Below, piece after piece: positions 1-8,147 of a stretch of 63,545 nt of DNA. Each line of letters opens with the position of its first letter. The first letter of the stretch is position 1. The position numbers and the translations under genes were made by a program. Source of the stretch: an uncultured Spirochaetaceae bacterium (GTDB lineage: Bacteria; Spirochaetota; Spirochaetia; Sphaerochaetales; Sphaerochaetaceae); contig CALXYM010000012.1 in NCBI GenBank assembly GCA_944392965.1, positions 1 through 63,545 of the forward strand. The letters are read 5' to 3'. Under the pieces are notes generated by a model. The model did no database searches. It was not told the origin of the DNA and saw nothing but the letters and a program-made list of their open reading frames with translations.

Positions 1-85
1 GACTTGAGCAGGTTTTCCTGAGCAAGCAGCTGGCGCTGAAGCCGGAAGCCCGCTCTTCTTAAGTGTGGGTAGTTCACCATATCAA
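1..85 (+). mobile_element. Right end of an IS200/IS605-family element (truncated by window edge)
   Basis: The first 85 bases look like the 3' end of an IS200/IS605-type element. The tail of a TnpB-like reading frame is followed at once by an imperfect hairpin (CCCGC at 49-53 with GTGGG at 65-69) and by TAGTTCACC. That arrangement is the usual right-end design of this family, whose TnpA recognises subterminal hairpins instead of inverted repeats. The exact cleavage point cannot be fixed here; TCAA at 82-85 is a plausible right cleavage tetranucleotide. The body of the element lies outside the window. Confidence 0.6.
3..62 (+). CDS. C-terminal tail of a TnpB-like (IS605 OrfB) protein, partial
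   Basis: Nineteen codons are open up to a TAA at 60-62 and encode a tail ending LKPEARSS. Tails of this kind are typical of the last residues of IS200/IS605 OrfB/TnpB, the transposon-encoded RNA-guided nuclease related to Cas12. The catalytic RuvC domain would lie upstream, outside the window, so it cannot be said whether the gene is intact. The call rests on the tail sequence plus the adjoining right-end hairpin, not on a catalytic motif. Confidence 0.5.
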   Translation, partial: LEQVFLSKQLALKPEARSS

Positions 86-89
86 GGAA

Positions 90-112
90 AAGGGTAGGCT
101 TAAAACCTACCC
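90..112 (-). terminator. Rho-independent terminator of ackA
   Basis: A perfect 7-bp stem (GGGTAGG 92-98 with CCTACCC 106-112) has a 7-nt loop. Read on the minus strand it is followed by TTTTCCTT and lies 9 nt past the acetate kinase stop codon, the standard intrinsic-terminator arrangement. Confidence 0.85.
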
Positions 113-120
113 ATTAAATC

Positions 121-1485
121 TTAACATCCGCTTATTGAACATGAACTCTTCTTTGGAGGAATTGCGATTATCCTCTCTAGTTCGGGCTTTTTCTTGAGAT
201 TCTCTTTTAAACCTCTTGCTCTAGCCTTGTTAACGTAATCAGGGCTCTCGAATGTATAGTGGAAATTCGTATGGATGTCATATGTTCCATTCATGAGAGC
301 AAACGCATCCTCGGTCATTACGAGCTCCTCATCTGTTGGAATTACAAAGATCTTTACCTTTGATGAATCCTTGCTGATGCAGGTCTCCGCATTACGGCAG
401 TGTGAGAGGTTGTTCTTCTCCTCATCAATCTCGATTCCAAGGCTTTCAAGTTCGGAGCATGCTCCTCTTCTAATATGCTCTCCCATTTCTCCGACACCTG
501 CCGTGAAAACGATGGCATCCACACGGCCAAGAAGTGCCGCATAGGAGCCGATATACTTCTTGATTCTCCTGCACTCCATGTCGATTGCGAGTTTTGCCTT
601 TTCATTACCACCATCGGCAGCACTGTGAACGTCACGTCTGTCAGACATTCCACATAGTCCTACAAGTCCGCTCTTCTTGTTCAGACAGGTGTCGAGCTCC
701 TGTGCATTCATTCCCGTATTCGTGGAGATGTATGAGATGATTGCAGGATCGATGTCTCCACTTCTGGTTCCCATCACAAGTCCTTCAAGCGGGGTAAGTC
801 CCATTGATGTGTCAATGCATACTCCATCCTTCACTGCGCATGCGGAAGCTCCGTTTCCGATGTGTAGGATGATGACGTTTGTATCCTTATTCTCTTTTCC
901 AAGAAGAACTGCTGCCCTCTTAGCACAATAAAGATGACTTGTTCCATGGAAGCCATAGCGTCTCACGTTATATTTCTCATACCACTCATAAGGCACGGCA
1001 TACATGAACGCCTCTTTTGGCATGGTCTGGTGCCATGCTGTGTCCATGACGATTGCCTGAGGAACGTTCGGCATGAGCTTTCTTGCGGCCTCTATACCCA
1101 TTATGTTTGCAGGCATATGAAGTGGTCCGAGTGGAATCAGGGTCTTCAGCTTCTCCACGACCTCATCTGTGACGAGAGTGGACTTCTTGAACATCTCTCC
1201 TCCGTGAAGTACACGATGGCCTACGGCTCCGATCTCATCAAGGCTCTTGATACAGCCGTATTTCTCGTCAACGAGCATCTTCAGGATGAGCTCGATAGCC
1301 TCTTTGTGTGTCGGGCTTGAGAATTTGGCTGAATAGGTCTCTTTACCGATGGAATTCTGCTCGATAGTAGAATACTCCAGTCCGATTCTCTCAACTACGC
1401 CGACAGACAGGACATCCTTGTTGTCCCAATCATAAACCTGGTATTTTGCGGATGATGATCCACAGTTCAGGGTAAGAATAACCAT
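121..1485 (-). CDS. ackA: Acetate kinase
   Basis: Interconverts acetyl phosphate plus ADP and acetate plus ATP, the ATP-yielding last step of fermentative acetate production. Family motifs are present: N-terminal LNCGSSSAKYQ, GHRVLHGGE, GFHGTSH, HIGNGAS and the MGLTPLEGL...GTRSGD block. I place the start at the ATG at 1483-1485: AAGGAG (1491-1496 on the plus strand) lies 5 nt upstream, while a GTG two codons earlier overlaps that Shine-Dalgarno. At 454 codons it is about 50 residues longer than a typical acetate kinase. The extra length is a C-terminal tail rich in Lys/Arg and Pro ending in CSISGC. No pta lies next to it, and it is monocistronic with its own terminator. Confidence 0.95.
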   Translation of the reverse strand: MVILTLNCGSSSAKYQVYDWDNKDVLSVGVVERIGLEYSTIEQNSIGKETYSAKFSSPTHKEAIELILKMLVDEKYGCIKSLDEIGAVGHRVLHGGEMFKKSTLVTDEVVEKLKTLIPLGPLHMPANIMGIEAARKLMPNVPQAIVMDTAWHQTMPKEAFMYAVPYEWYEKYNVRRYGFHGTSHLYCAKRAAVLLGKENKDTNVIILHIGNGASACAVKDGVCIDTSMGLTPLEGLVMGTRSGDIDPAIISYISTNTGMNAQELDTCLNKKSGLVGLCGMSDRRDVHSAADGGNEKAKLAIDMECRRIKKYIGSYAALLGRVDAIVFTAGVGEMGEHIRRGACSELESLGIEIDEEKNNLSHCRNAETCISKDSSKVKIFVIPTDEELVMTEDAFALMNGTYDIHTNFHYTFESPDYVNKARARGLKENLKKKPELERIIAIPPKKSSCSISGC

Positions 1486-1584
1486 ATACACTCCTTAAAT
1501 CTATTTTTCGATTGACGGGAAAGAATTTTAACACAAATCATTTTGAAATGGTAGACAGATTGAAGGGTAGAGGAATTAATAAGT

Positions 1585-2592
1585 ATGAGAAAATTCATAC
1601 TCATAGCACTGCTTATCTCATTTGCTTTCCCACTTTTCCCCGTCACTTTCGAAATAGGTGAGGATGTCCTTGCCATCAGGGACAGGAATTTCAGCTATGA
1701 TTTCACTTCTAATCTTCTCTTTTTCCGTGGCAGATATCTCGCCTATGGAAGGCTGGACAGTCTTTCTGTCTATTCAAGTCTTTTCAATCCTTATAGGAGA
1801 TATCATCATACGGGTCTGAGTGTCAGTGACAGTGCAACACGGGGGATAAGGGGTTTTCTTCTAAAATTCCAGCCGATATCAATCTCCCTTTCAATTTCAG
1901 AGGAGATGAGTACTGCATTCAGCTATGATGGGAAATACATGGATGTTGCCCTCGTCTATTATAATGAGAGAAAAGAGGGGATGAAGAGTATTATACATAG
2001 CTACAAGAGGGAAGATAAAAGAGATGTACTCTCCCTTCTTCTGAGGGGAAGATATCATGATTATGTTGATCTCATGACGATCATAAGCTATTCACCATAT
2101 CTTGGCCTTGACGGTTTTTACAGGGTGGATCTGAGCTATGAAAATCTTTCTGTCAGGGTAAAATATGGGAACACGTTCCTCTCTGATAACGATGGGTTAT
2201 TTTCAATTGAAACCTCTTTGGAAAGCAGCTGTCTTGATTTCAGATATTCCATACTTTATGACGAAGCTTCGGTCTACACTGATTTCTTCAGATCTTACAG
2301 GTCTGAATATGTAACAACATTTAAAATAAACGGTTTTCGTCTCCGACATCTGATGGAATATGAATTCAAGAGGAATGCGGAAAGAGAGAGATTGGATCGT
2401 TTTTCGATAAGCTATAAAGGATTATATGCATCTTATGATAATAAGGGAAGAATATATTTCAGACTGCGGCATCTGCTGTTTGAAATGGGGATTGCTGAGA
2501 ATGGACCGTTCTTTTATTACAGAATCACGGAAAACATTGAACTCTGTTATGAGGGAGGGAAGATGAGCCTGAGACTGAGATTAATTCTCTGA
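1585..2592 (+). CDS. Hypothetical protein with signal peptide, possible outer-membrane beta-barrel
   Basis: The 335-residue product begins MRKFILIALLISFAFPLFPV, a clear Sec signal peptide without a lipobox cysteine. The rest is rich in Tyr, Ser, Arg and aromatic residues in an alternating pattern (for example SVYSSLFNPYRRYHH and FFYYRITENIELCYEG) and ends in RLRLIL. This is consistent with amphipathic beta-strands of an outer-membrane protein. I do not recognise a named family. It is transcribed divergently from ackA, and its last 12 bp overlap the convergent MurB-like gene. Barrel architecture is an inference from composition. Confidence 0.6.
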   Translation: MRKFILIALLISFAFPLFPVTFEIGEDVLAIRDRNFSYDFTSNLLFFRGRYLAYGRLDSLSVYSSLFNPYRRYHHTGLSVSDSATRGIRGFLLKFQPISISLSISEEMSTAFSYDGKYMDVALVYYNERKEGMKSIIHSYKREDKRDVLSLLLRGRYHDYVDLMTIISYSPYLGLDGFYRVDLSYENLSVRVKYGNTFLSDNDGLFSIETSLESSCLDFRYSILYDEASVYTDFFRSYRSEYVTTFKINGFRLRHLMEYEFKRNAERERLDRFSISYKGLYASYDNKGRIYFRLRHLLFEMGIAENGPFFYYRITENIELCYEGGKMSLRLRLIL

Positions 2593-3471
2593 TACTATTG
2601 ATACGCTCAGCTCCAGATGTTCACCGCAGATTCTCTCTACCTCATTGACCGCCATTTCTATCAACTTCTTCACATCTTTCTCCGTGCACTCCGGATAGGA
2701 GAAGAGGCAGTTGCTCTGAACTGAGGAGAATTCACATCTCAATCCCTTATCTCCAACCATACCCGCTTTTTTTATCAGATCTGATGCCTTATAGGTACTA
2801 CCGTCTTTGAACACGTTTCCGATAAAGTTCTTACATGGTGGTATGAACATCAGTTCCGTATAACGTTCCTTCTTGATTCTCGCCTCAGCAGTTCTCTTTC
2901 CCTCTTTCAGTCTCAGTGTCGTTGATAGAAGTATCTCATTCTCTTCTAGTATGTTCCTCCTGCTGTTGAAGAAATCGAGATAATCAGGTTTTCTGTGTAT
3001 CTTCCCGTCAAATGTCATCGTGTCCGTATAGAAGTGATATTCTCCGATGTGCTTACTCTGGCTGGAGGCGTTTATCCTGATTGCAGCCGCGATCGTTCCA
3101 GGAATTCCCCCGAACTCTTCCAGCCCCATGAGATTGTGCTCTATGGCTGTGTTTATGACCTCATCAAGGCTCTCTCCCGCCATCGCCGTGATAAGGGCTC
3201 CTTTGATTGTTATCCCTTTCAACCTCTTCATTGAGATCAGAAGACCGTTGATTCCTCCATCAGGGAGTATCGTATGCGTTCCACTTCCTATTACCTGGAT
3301 TCTCAGGTTCTCTTCAGCTGCCATTCTCAGAGCATCCCGCAGTTCCCCGATTGTCTCAGGTTCTGCATAGAATCTCGCATGTCCCCTGCTGTTGAAGAAT
3401 GTTAGTCCACTGAGACTCTTATTCTCTTCGATGTTTACTTTTTCCCTCTGGAAACCCAAGTTGTAGTGCAT
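2581..3471 (-). CDS. MurB-like FAD-binding protein with catalytic residues replaced
   Basis: The 296-residue protein follows the fold of UDP-N-acetylenolpyruvoylglucosamine reductase: an N-terminal FAD domain with GSGT (62-65) and GIPGTIAAA (122-130), and a MurB C-terminal domain at about 205-290. The catalytic positions differ from the family. The usual G-S-[VF]-F-K-N serine is Asn in GNVFKD (N219). The YRxS motif is replaced by FNSR near 168-171. The C-terminal LEpEV glutamate is Ser in LELSV (S289). It may be a non-catalytic or repurposed MurB paralogue; a true murB elsewhere in the genome would be expected. It is convergent with the upstream gene, and no Shine-Dalgarno is visible at the chosen ATG. 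Confidence 0.75.
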   Translation of the reverse strand: MHYNLGFQREKVNIEENKSLSGLTFFNSRGHARFYAEPETIGELRDALRMAAEENLRIQVIGSGTHTILPDGGINGLLISMKRLKGITIKGALITAMAGESLDEVINTAIEHNLMGLEEFGGIPGTIAAAIRINASSQSKHIGEYHFYTDTMTFDGKIHRKPDYLDFFNSRRNILEENEILLSTTLRLKEGKRTAEARIKKERYTELMFIPPCKNFIGNVFKDGSTYKASDLIKKAGMVGDKGLRCEFSSVQSNCLFSYPECTEKDVKKLIEMAVNEVERICGEHLELSVSIVSEN

Positions 3472-3647
3472 AAAACGGCTCTTTTCAATGATTTGTAGGA
3501 TCTCTGTCCTTTATGAAGTTTAGGAAATTTTAATTTTTTTATGGATGTTTTTCAAGTTCGTCACATTTTGTAAATCCATACATAATAGGTAGAAAAAGAA
3601 TTGAAAATGGGATGGAAGCGGAAAAGTTTTCATCTCTGTAATAAATA

Positions 3648-3668
3648 TTTTACTAAAGTTTTACTAAA
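3648..3668. promoter_or_regulatory. Tandem 10-bp direct repeat, candidate LacI-type operator
   Basis: TTTTACTAAA occurs twice with a 1-nt spacer (3648-3657 and 3659-3668), an 11-bp period that puts both copies on the same DNA face. It lies 43 nt upstream of the LacI-family start, in the leader of that gene and its operon, so an autoregulatory operator is a reasonable guess. Confidence 0.4.
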
Positions 3669-3710
3669 ATGATTTTGACACAGAATGTTTACTTAGGATA
3701 TGCTTTAGCC

Positions 3711-4628
3711 ATGGTAAAACTTTCAGATATCGCCGAGTGTTGCCATGTTTCAATGGCGACGGTTTCGAGAGTTTTAAATGAGGATAATACTCTTTCTGTA
3801 TCGAAAGAGGCACGGGATGCGATAGTATCCACGGCAAGACGCCTCGGTTATGTCCCTCCACGTCAGAGAAAGGGGGTGCGATCTGAATATACCGTTTTAC
3901 TGTCAAGCAAGTACATCGCGAGACCCGGATTCGAGGAGAGCCTGAGAGCCCGTCTTGACTCCATGGATAACCATAACGGACTTACCTTTGTCTGTGGTGA
4001 GGTTTCCATCTGTGACGCTTACATCTTCATAGGTGATTTTTCTGAAGATGAGATAAAGGCTGTTGCGGGAGAGAGCAGGGCTGTTCTTCTCATTAATAAC
4101 AGAGAAAGGGATGATTACACATACGACAGGATCGTCGTCGATTATGAGGAATCAGAGCGGATGGTCATTGATTATTTCCTTTCCAGAGGGTTAAAGGACA
4201 TCTCCTATTATGGAGGAGTCTATGATGGAGGAGCCTTTCGAATTGGACAAAGGAGACTTGAGGGATTCAAGAAGATACTCTCTGATTTCGGGTTGTATAA
4301 GGAGGAGAATTTCCATGTCTCCAGAATGGACAGTTATTCGGCCTATCACAGCATGATGCTTTCAGAAAGAGTTTCAGAGGCTCTCATATTCTCAAACAAC
4401 GAATATGCTTATGGAGCACTCAGAGCTTTACGGGACAGGGGTCTTGAAAGGACCTGCTGCGTTTATCAGGATTTCGAGACCGCTTCCCACGATCTTGGAA
4501 TAAACGTCCTCGACATTTATTCCGATGAGCTTTGGAATACGGCGGGAAAGATGCTTAATGAGAAAATACAGGGAACGAGGTCGATATCGGTGACACTCAA
4601 AATCCCTGGAAAACTTATAACAATTTAA
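3711..4628 (+). CDS. LacI-family transcriptional regulator
   Basis: The N-terminal helix-turn-helix (VKLSDIAECCHVSMATVSRVLN) and the following hinge helix are typical of LacI/GalR proteins. The rest is a periplasmic-binding-protein-like effector domain, short for the family (305 residues). I start it at the ATG at 3711, because LacI proteins begin a few residues before the HTH; an ATG at 3669 adds 14 unrelated residues. It ends 11 nt before the phnD-like gene and is probably first in that operon, so it likely represses the importer and phosphoesterase genes. The ligand is unknown. Confidence 0.9.
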   Translation: MVKLSDIAECCHVSMATVSRVLNEDNTLSVSKEARDAIVSTARRLGYVPPRQRKGVRSEYTVLLSSKYIARPGFEESLRARLDSMDNHNGLTFVCGEVSICDAYIFIGDFSEDEIKAVAGESRAVLLINNRERDDYTYDRIVVDYEESERMVIDYFLSRGLKDISYYGGVYDGGAFRIGQRRLEGFKKILSDFGLYKEENFHVSRMDSYSAYHSMMLSERVSEALIFSNNEYAYGALRALRDRGLERTCCVYQDFETASHDLGINVLDIYSDELWNTAGKMLNEKIQGTRSISVTLKIPGKLITI

Positions 4629-4639
4629 GGAGTTGAAAA

Positions 4640-5671
4640 ATGAAGAAAGTCGTCCTAGTCCTTACTATGGTGCTTCTCTCCCTCTCTCTTTTTGCCAATG
4701 GGAGCACGGAGAGTGCCGCGGATTCACATGTGATTGACAATCTTATCGTCTACTATGTTCCATCAAGAGATCCGGGCGAGATTATTACTCAGACCGCACC
4801 TTTGAGGGACCTATTAAAGACGGAGCTCGCAAAAGAGGGGTATACGGTAAATGATGTAACGATTGAGGTCGGTACGACATACGAGGCTGTTGGTGTTGCT
4901 CTTTCAACAGGTTCTGCCGATGTCGGTCTTATTCCTGCCAACACATACATCCTCTATGATGATGGCTGTGATGTCATCCTGACTGCAACACGCGATGGAC
5001 TCTCTGTTGAGAGTGATGATCCAAGAGATTGGAACAATAATGAGCCAATCACGGCAAGCGAGGATCAGGTCGTAGGTTACAGGGCCCTGATGATTGCAGG
5101 ACCGTCTGAGAAGGGTAAGGCCCTTGCTGCCAAAGTCAATGCTGGAGAGGCGCTGACCTGGGATGATCTTAATGGTGCATCATGGGCTGTCATGAGTTCA
5201 ACAAGTCCTGCCGGCTACGTTTATCCTTCAATCTGGATGATGGAGAACTACGACGGGAAGACGATCGCAGATCTTCAGAACACTGTCGTCGCAGACAGCT
5301 ATGCCTCCGCTTTTGCACGCCTTGCTTCTGGACAGATCGATGTTCTTGTGACATACGCTGATGCAAGAAGGGACTACGAAGATGAATGGACGACGACATT
5401 CGGACGCACATCTTCAATCTGGGATGATACTGATGTCATCGGAGTTACTCCGATGATCTATAACGATACAGTCTCTGTATCAAAGGTGTCTGAGAAGATG
5501 ACCCCTGAGTTCATCGAGGCTCTTCAGAATGCATTCATGCGTCTTGACGAGACCGAGGAAGGGCGTCAGGTAATCGCGGTCTACTCTCATACAGGCTATC
5601 AGAAGGCTACAAGTGCGGACTATGACAATGAGCGCCTTGCACAACAGATGATCCAGTCTGTTTCAAATTAA
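4640..5671 (+). CDS. PhnD-like phosphonate/phosphate-ester ABC transporter binding protein
   Basis: A signal peptide (LLSLSLFANGSTES) is followed by a PhnD/PhnX-type binding-protein fold: RDPGEI, a region with TYEAVGVALSTGSADVGLIPA (about residues 75-95), and SPAGYVYPSIWM (about 193-204), equivalent to the ligand-binding turn of the family. It has a Shine-Dalgarno (AAGGAG) just upstream. It is exported and probably delivers a phosphonate, phosphate ester or related small ligand to the permeases downstream. True substrate specificity in this family varies and cannot be read from the sequence. Confidence 0.85.
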   Translation: MKKVVLVLTMVLLSLSLFANGSTESAADSHVIDNLIVYYVPSRDPGEIITQTAPLRDLLKTELAKEGYTVNDVTIEVGTTYEAVGVALSTGSADVGLIPANTYILYDDGCDVILTATRDGLSVESDDPRDWNNNEPITASEDQVVGYRALMIAGPSEKGKALAAKVNAGEALTWDDLNGASWAVMSSTSPAGYVYPSIWMMENYDGKTIADLQNTVVADSYASAFARLASGQIDVLVTYADARRDYEDEWTTTFGRTSSIWDDTDVIGVTPMIYNDTVSVSKVSEKMTPEFIEALQNAFMRLDETEEGRQVIAVYSHTGYQKATSADYDNERLAQQMIQSVSN

Positions 5672-5681
5672 ATCACATAAA

Positions 5682-5732
5682 GGTGCGGTATACATCCGCA
5701 CCCTTTAGCAGGGCGGACAAATCTCTTGTCCG
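5682..5732 (+). terminator. Two stem-loops between binding-protein and ATPase genes
   Basis: The first stem is GGTGCGG (5682-5688) with CCGCACC (5696-5702), followed by CTTT. The second is CGGACAA (5714-5720) with TTGTCCG (5726-5732), followed by TCTTGTT. Both sit in the 93-nt gap after the binding-protein gene. They are best explained as a partial terminator and mRNA-stabilising hairpins that keep binding-protein levels above those of the membrane components. Confidence 0.55.
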
Positions 5733-5764
5733 TCTTGTTAAAGTTCGTACATCAGGAGATTTTG

Positions 5765-6517
5765 ATGATTTCATTTAAAAATGTAAGTAAGGTCTACCCC
5801 AATGGAACGGTAGGATTGAAGAATATCAATCTCGATATAGAGCAAGGAGAGTTCGTGGCAGTAATCGGCCTTTCAGGGGCGGGAAAGTCGACTCTCATCA
5901 GAGCCATTAACAAGATGCATCCGATTACAGAAGGGACGCTTACCGTCGACGGGGTTGATGTCAGTTCTCTTGAGGGCAAGAGTCTGAGAGCACTAAGACG
6001 GAAGATAGGAATGATTTTCCAGTCCTTCAATCTTGTGACTCGTACGACCGCGATAAAGAACGTTCTTACCGCTTTCGTTCCCGATGTTCCATTCTGGCGG
6101 AGTCTTACCGGTGTTTTCTCAAAGGAGATGAAGATAAAGGCACTTGAATGCCTTGATCAGGTGGGCATACTCGATAAGGCATACTCAAGATGTGATCAGC
6201 TCTCAGGTGGTCAGCAGCAACGTGTCGCCCTTGCACGTACCCTTGCTCAAAGTCCGGGCATAATCCTTGCCGATGAGCCTGTTGCAGCCCTTGATCCCGT
6301 GACGGCGAAACAGGTCATGGATGATTTCAAGAAAATCAACAAGGATATGAAGATGACGGTCATTATAAATATCCATCATGTGGAACTTGCACTTGAATAT
6401 GCGGATAGGGTAATCGGAATCAAAAGCGGGGAGATCGTTTATGATGGACCTTCCAGGAAGGTTGATCAGGGAGTTCTCGACATGATATATGGAGGGGCAG
6501 AGAATGAGTCTCTATGA
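5765..6517 (+). CDS. PhnC-like ABC transporter ATPase
   Basis: This is a complete ABC ATPase of 250 residues with Walker A GLSGAGKS, Q-loop IFQSFN, signature LSGGQQQR, Walker B IILADEP and a switch His in NIHHVELA. Sequence and context match PhnC, the ATPase of phosphonate importers. The start is the ATG at 5765, which has AGGAG about 7 nt upstream; an upstream ATG at 5726 falls in the hairpin region and adds 13 unconserved residues. It overlaps the first permease gene by 14 nt. Confidence 0.9.
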   Translation: MISFKNVSKVYPNGTVGLKNINLDIEQGEFVAVIGLSGAGKSTLIRAINKMHPITEGTLTVDGVDVSSLEGKSLRALRRKIGMIFQSFNLVTRTTAIKNVLTAFVPDVPFWRSLTGVFSKEMKIKALECLDQVGILDKAYSRCDQLSGGQQQRVALARTLAQSPGIILADEPVAALDPVTAKQVMDDFKKINKDMKMTVIINIHHVELALEYADRVIGIKSGEIVYDGPSRKVDQGVLDMIYGGAENESL

Positions 6518-7325
6518 CAGGATATTCCCACCAAAGGAGTATACACTTTCAAACGGTGTAAAGGTTAAAGAGAAGAGAAGCCGGATGCCTCTTATTCTCT
6601 TAATCCTACTGGTTTGTACTATAATTTCTGGGGAAGTGACAGGATTCAGGATCAGCGTGGTCATAAGAAGGATATCGTATTTCTTCGTGATGATCCGTGA
6701 CATGTTCCCCCCTTCATGGTCTTACATGTCCAGCGTATGGGTGCCTCTTTTCGATACAATAAAGATGAGCCTTCTGGGATCTGTTCTCGGAGCTTTAATC
6801 TGTGTTCCTTTCGCGATACTCTCTTCTTCAAATCTTATCAAGAACAGGATTGTGACATCGCTTTTCAAGCTCTTCTTCTCAATAGTGAGAACCCTTCCGA
6901 CGCTGGTTATTGCTCTGATCGCGACATATATCTGGGGATTGGGAACCTTCGCTGGAACGGTTGCTATCGGGGTATTCACGTTCGCTTACTGCGGTAAGAT
7001 CCTCTATGAGCAGATTGAGACGGTGGATATGAAGCCTTACGAGGCTCTTGAGGCCCTTGGATGTAATAAGACAGAGAGTGTCAGATGGGCAGTCGCTCCA
7101 CAGGTGATTCCGGGATTCATATCGAATGTTCTCTTCTGTTTTGAAGGTAATGTCCGTTACGCGGCCATCCTCGGTTATGTTGGAGCCGGAGGTCTGGGAC
7201 TTATTCTTAACGAGAAGATTGGTTGGAGGGAGTATGACAGGGTAGGCATGATCTTGATCGCACTCTTTGTCACCGTCACCATCATCGAGTCCCTTTCCCA
7301 GTATCTTAGAAGCAAGCTGACTTGA
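6504..7325 (+). CDS. PhnE-like ABC transporter permease (first)
   Basis: The 273-residue membrane protein has about six hydrophobic segments and a binding-protein-dependent permease (EAA) loop near EALEALGCNKTESVRWAVAPQ, followed by GYVGAGGLGLIL. These are features of PhnE and related MetI-type permeases. The start is the ATG at 6504, preceded by GGAGGGG; an ATG five codons earlier lies over that ribosome site. It probably pairs with the next gene as a heterodimeric channel. Confidence 0.88.
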   Translation: MSLYDRIFPPKEYTLSNGVKVKEKRSRMPLILLILLVCTIISGEVTGFRISVVIRRISYFFVMIRDMFPPSWSYMSSVWVPLFDTIKMSLLGSVLGALICVPFAILSSSNLIKNRIVTSLFKLFFSIVRTLPTLVIALIATYIWGLGTFAGTVAIGVFTFAYCGKILYEQIETVDMKPYEALEALGCNKTESVRWAVAPQVIPGFISNVLFCFEGNVRYAAILGYVGAGGLGLILNEKIGWREYDRVGMILIALFVTVTIIESLSQYLRSKLT

Positions 7326-7335
7326 GGAGGAGAGC

Positions 7336-8145
7336 ATGAAACTTACTGTAGCTGAGACTTTAAGCGCAGAACCGAAAAGATGGCGGGTCACTCTCATAAC
7401 CACTCTTATCTGCGTATTCCTTCTTGGATGGAGTATGTCGGGAATCCAATCAAGTCAGAGCGGAGAAGGGGGCCTTTCTGTAGCAGCATCTATAATAGGG
7501 GGGATACTTCATCCAGATACCTCCCTCTTATTCAATTTCACATCATCCGGTGTTGCATATCTCCTTTTCGAGACGATGTGTATTGCTTTTCTTGGAACGC
7601 TCATAGGAGCCGTTCTTGCCGTTCCGATCTCATTTCTTTCCGCAACGAACATCGTGCCATCTTTCATCGCTTGGATTGGACGATTCTTCATAATGGCGAT
7701 AAGGACAATCCCTGCGTTCGTCTATGGCCTGATGTTGATAATGGTTACAGGTCCGGGAGCCTTTGCAGGAGTTCTCACGATGGCTTTCTGTTCGATAGGA
7801 ATGCTCTCAAAAATGTTCATTGAGACGATAGAAGATCTTGATAAGGGGATTATCGAGAGCCTTGACGCACAGGGCTGTACGCTCTTTCAGAAGATACGCT
7901 ACGGGATAATCCCACAGCTCATGCCGTCCTTCTGTTCCACTCTCATATACCGTTTTGACATGAATCTGAGGGATGCAACCGTCCTCGGTCTTGTAGGTGC
8001 TGGCGGTATAGGTGCGCCTCTTATCTTCGCAATGTCCAGTTACAGATGGACCCAAGTTGGTGCTATTCTTGTTGGACTCATCATACTGGTTCTGATAGTC
8101 GAATGGATAAGCAGCAGGATCAGGACGAAACTCATGAGAGGTTAG
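7336..8145 (+). CDS. PhnE-like ABC transporter permease (second)
   Basis: The 269-residue permease resembles the preceding one: an EAA-like loop (ESLDAQGCTLFQKIRYGIIPQ) and GLVGAGGIGAPLI near the C-terminus, with several membrane segments. GAGGAGG stands directly upstream of the ATG. Two dissimilar PhnE-type permeases in tandem are common in PhnD-type systems outside E. coli. The stop codon is separated by 2 nt from the TTG start of the phosphoesterase gene. Confidence 0.88.
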   Translation: MKLTVAETLSAEPKRWRVTLITTLICVFLLGWSMSGIQSSQSGEGGLSVAASIIGGILHPDTSLLFNFTSSGVAYLLFETMCIAFLGTLIGAVLAVPISFLSATNIVPSFIAWIGRFFIMAIRTIPAFVYGLMLIMVTGPGAFAGVLTMAFCSIGMLSKMFIETIEDLDKGIIESLDAQGCTLFQKIRYGIIPQLMPSFCSTLIYRFDMNLRDATVLGLVGAGGIGAPLIFAMSSYRWTQVGAILVGLIILVLIVEWISSRIRTKLMRG

Positions 8146-8147
8146 AA

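Noticed and set aside
3669-3710. ATG at 3669 as start of the LacI-type regulator
   Set aside because: It adds 14 residues not seen in LacI proteins and directly follows the tandem repeat; the ATG at 3711 puts the HTH at the usual position.
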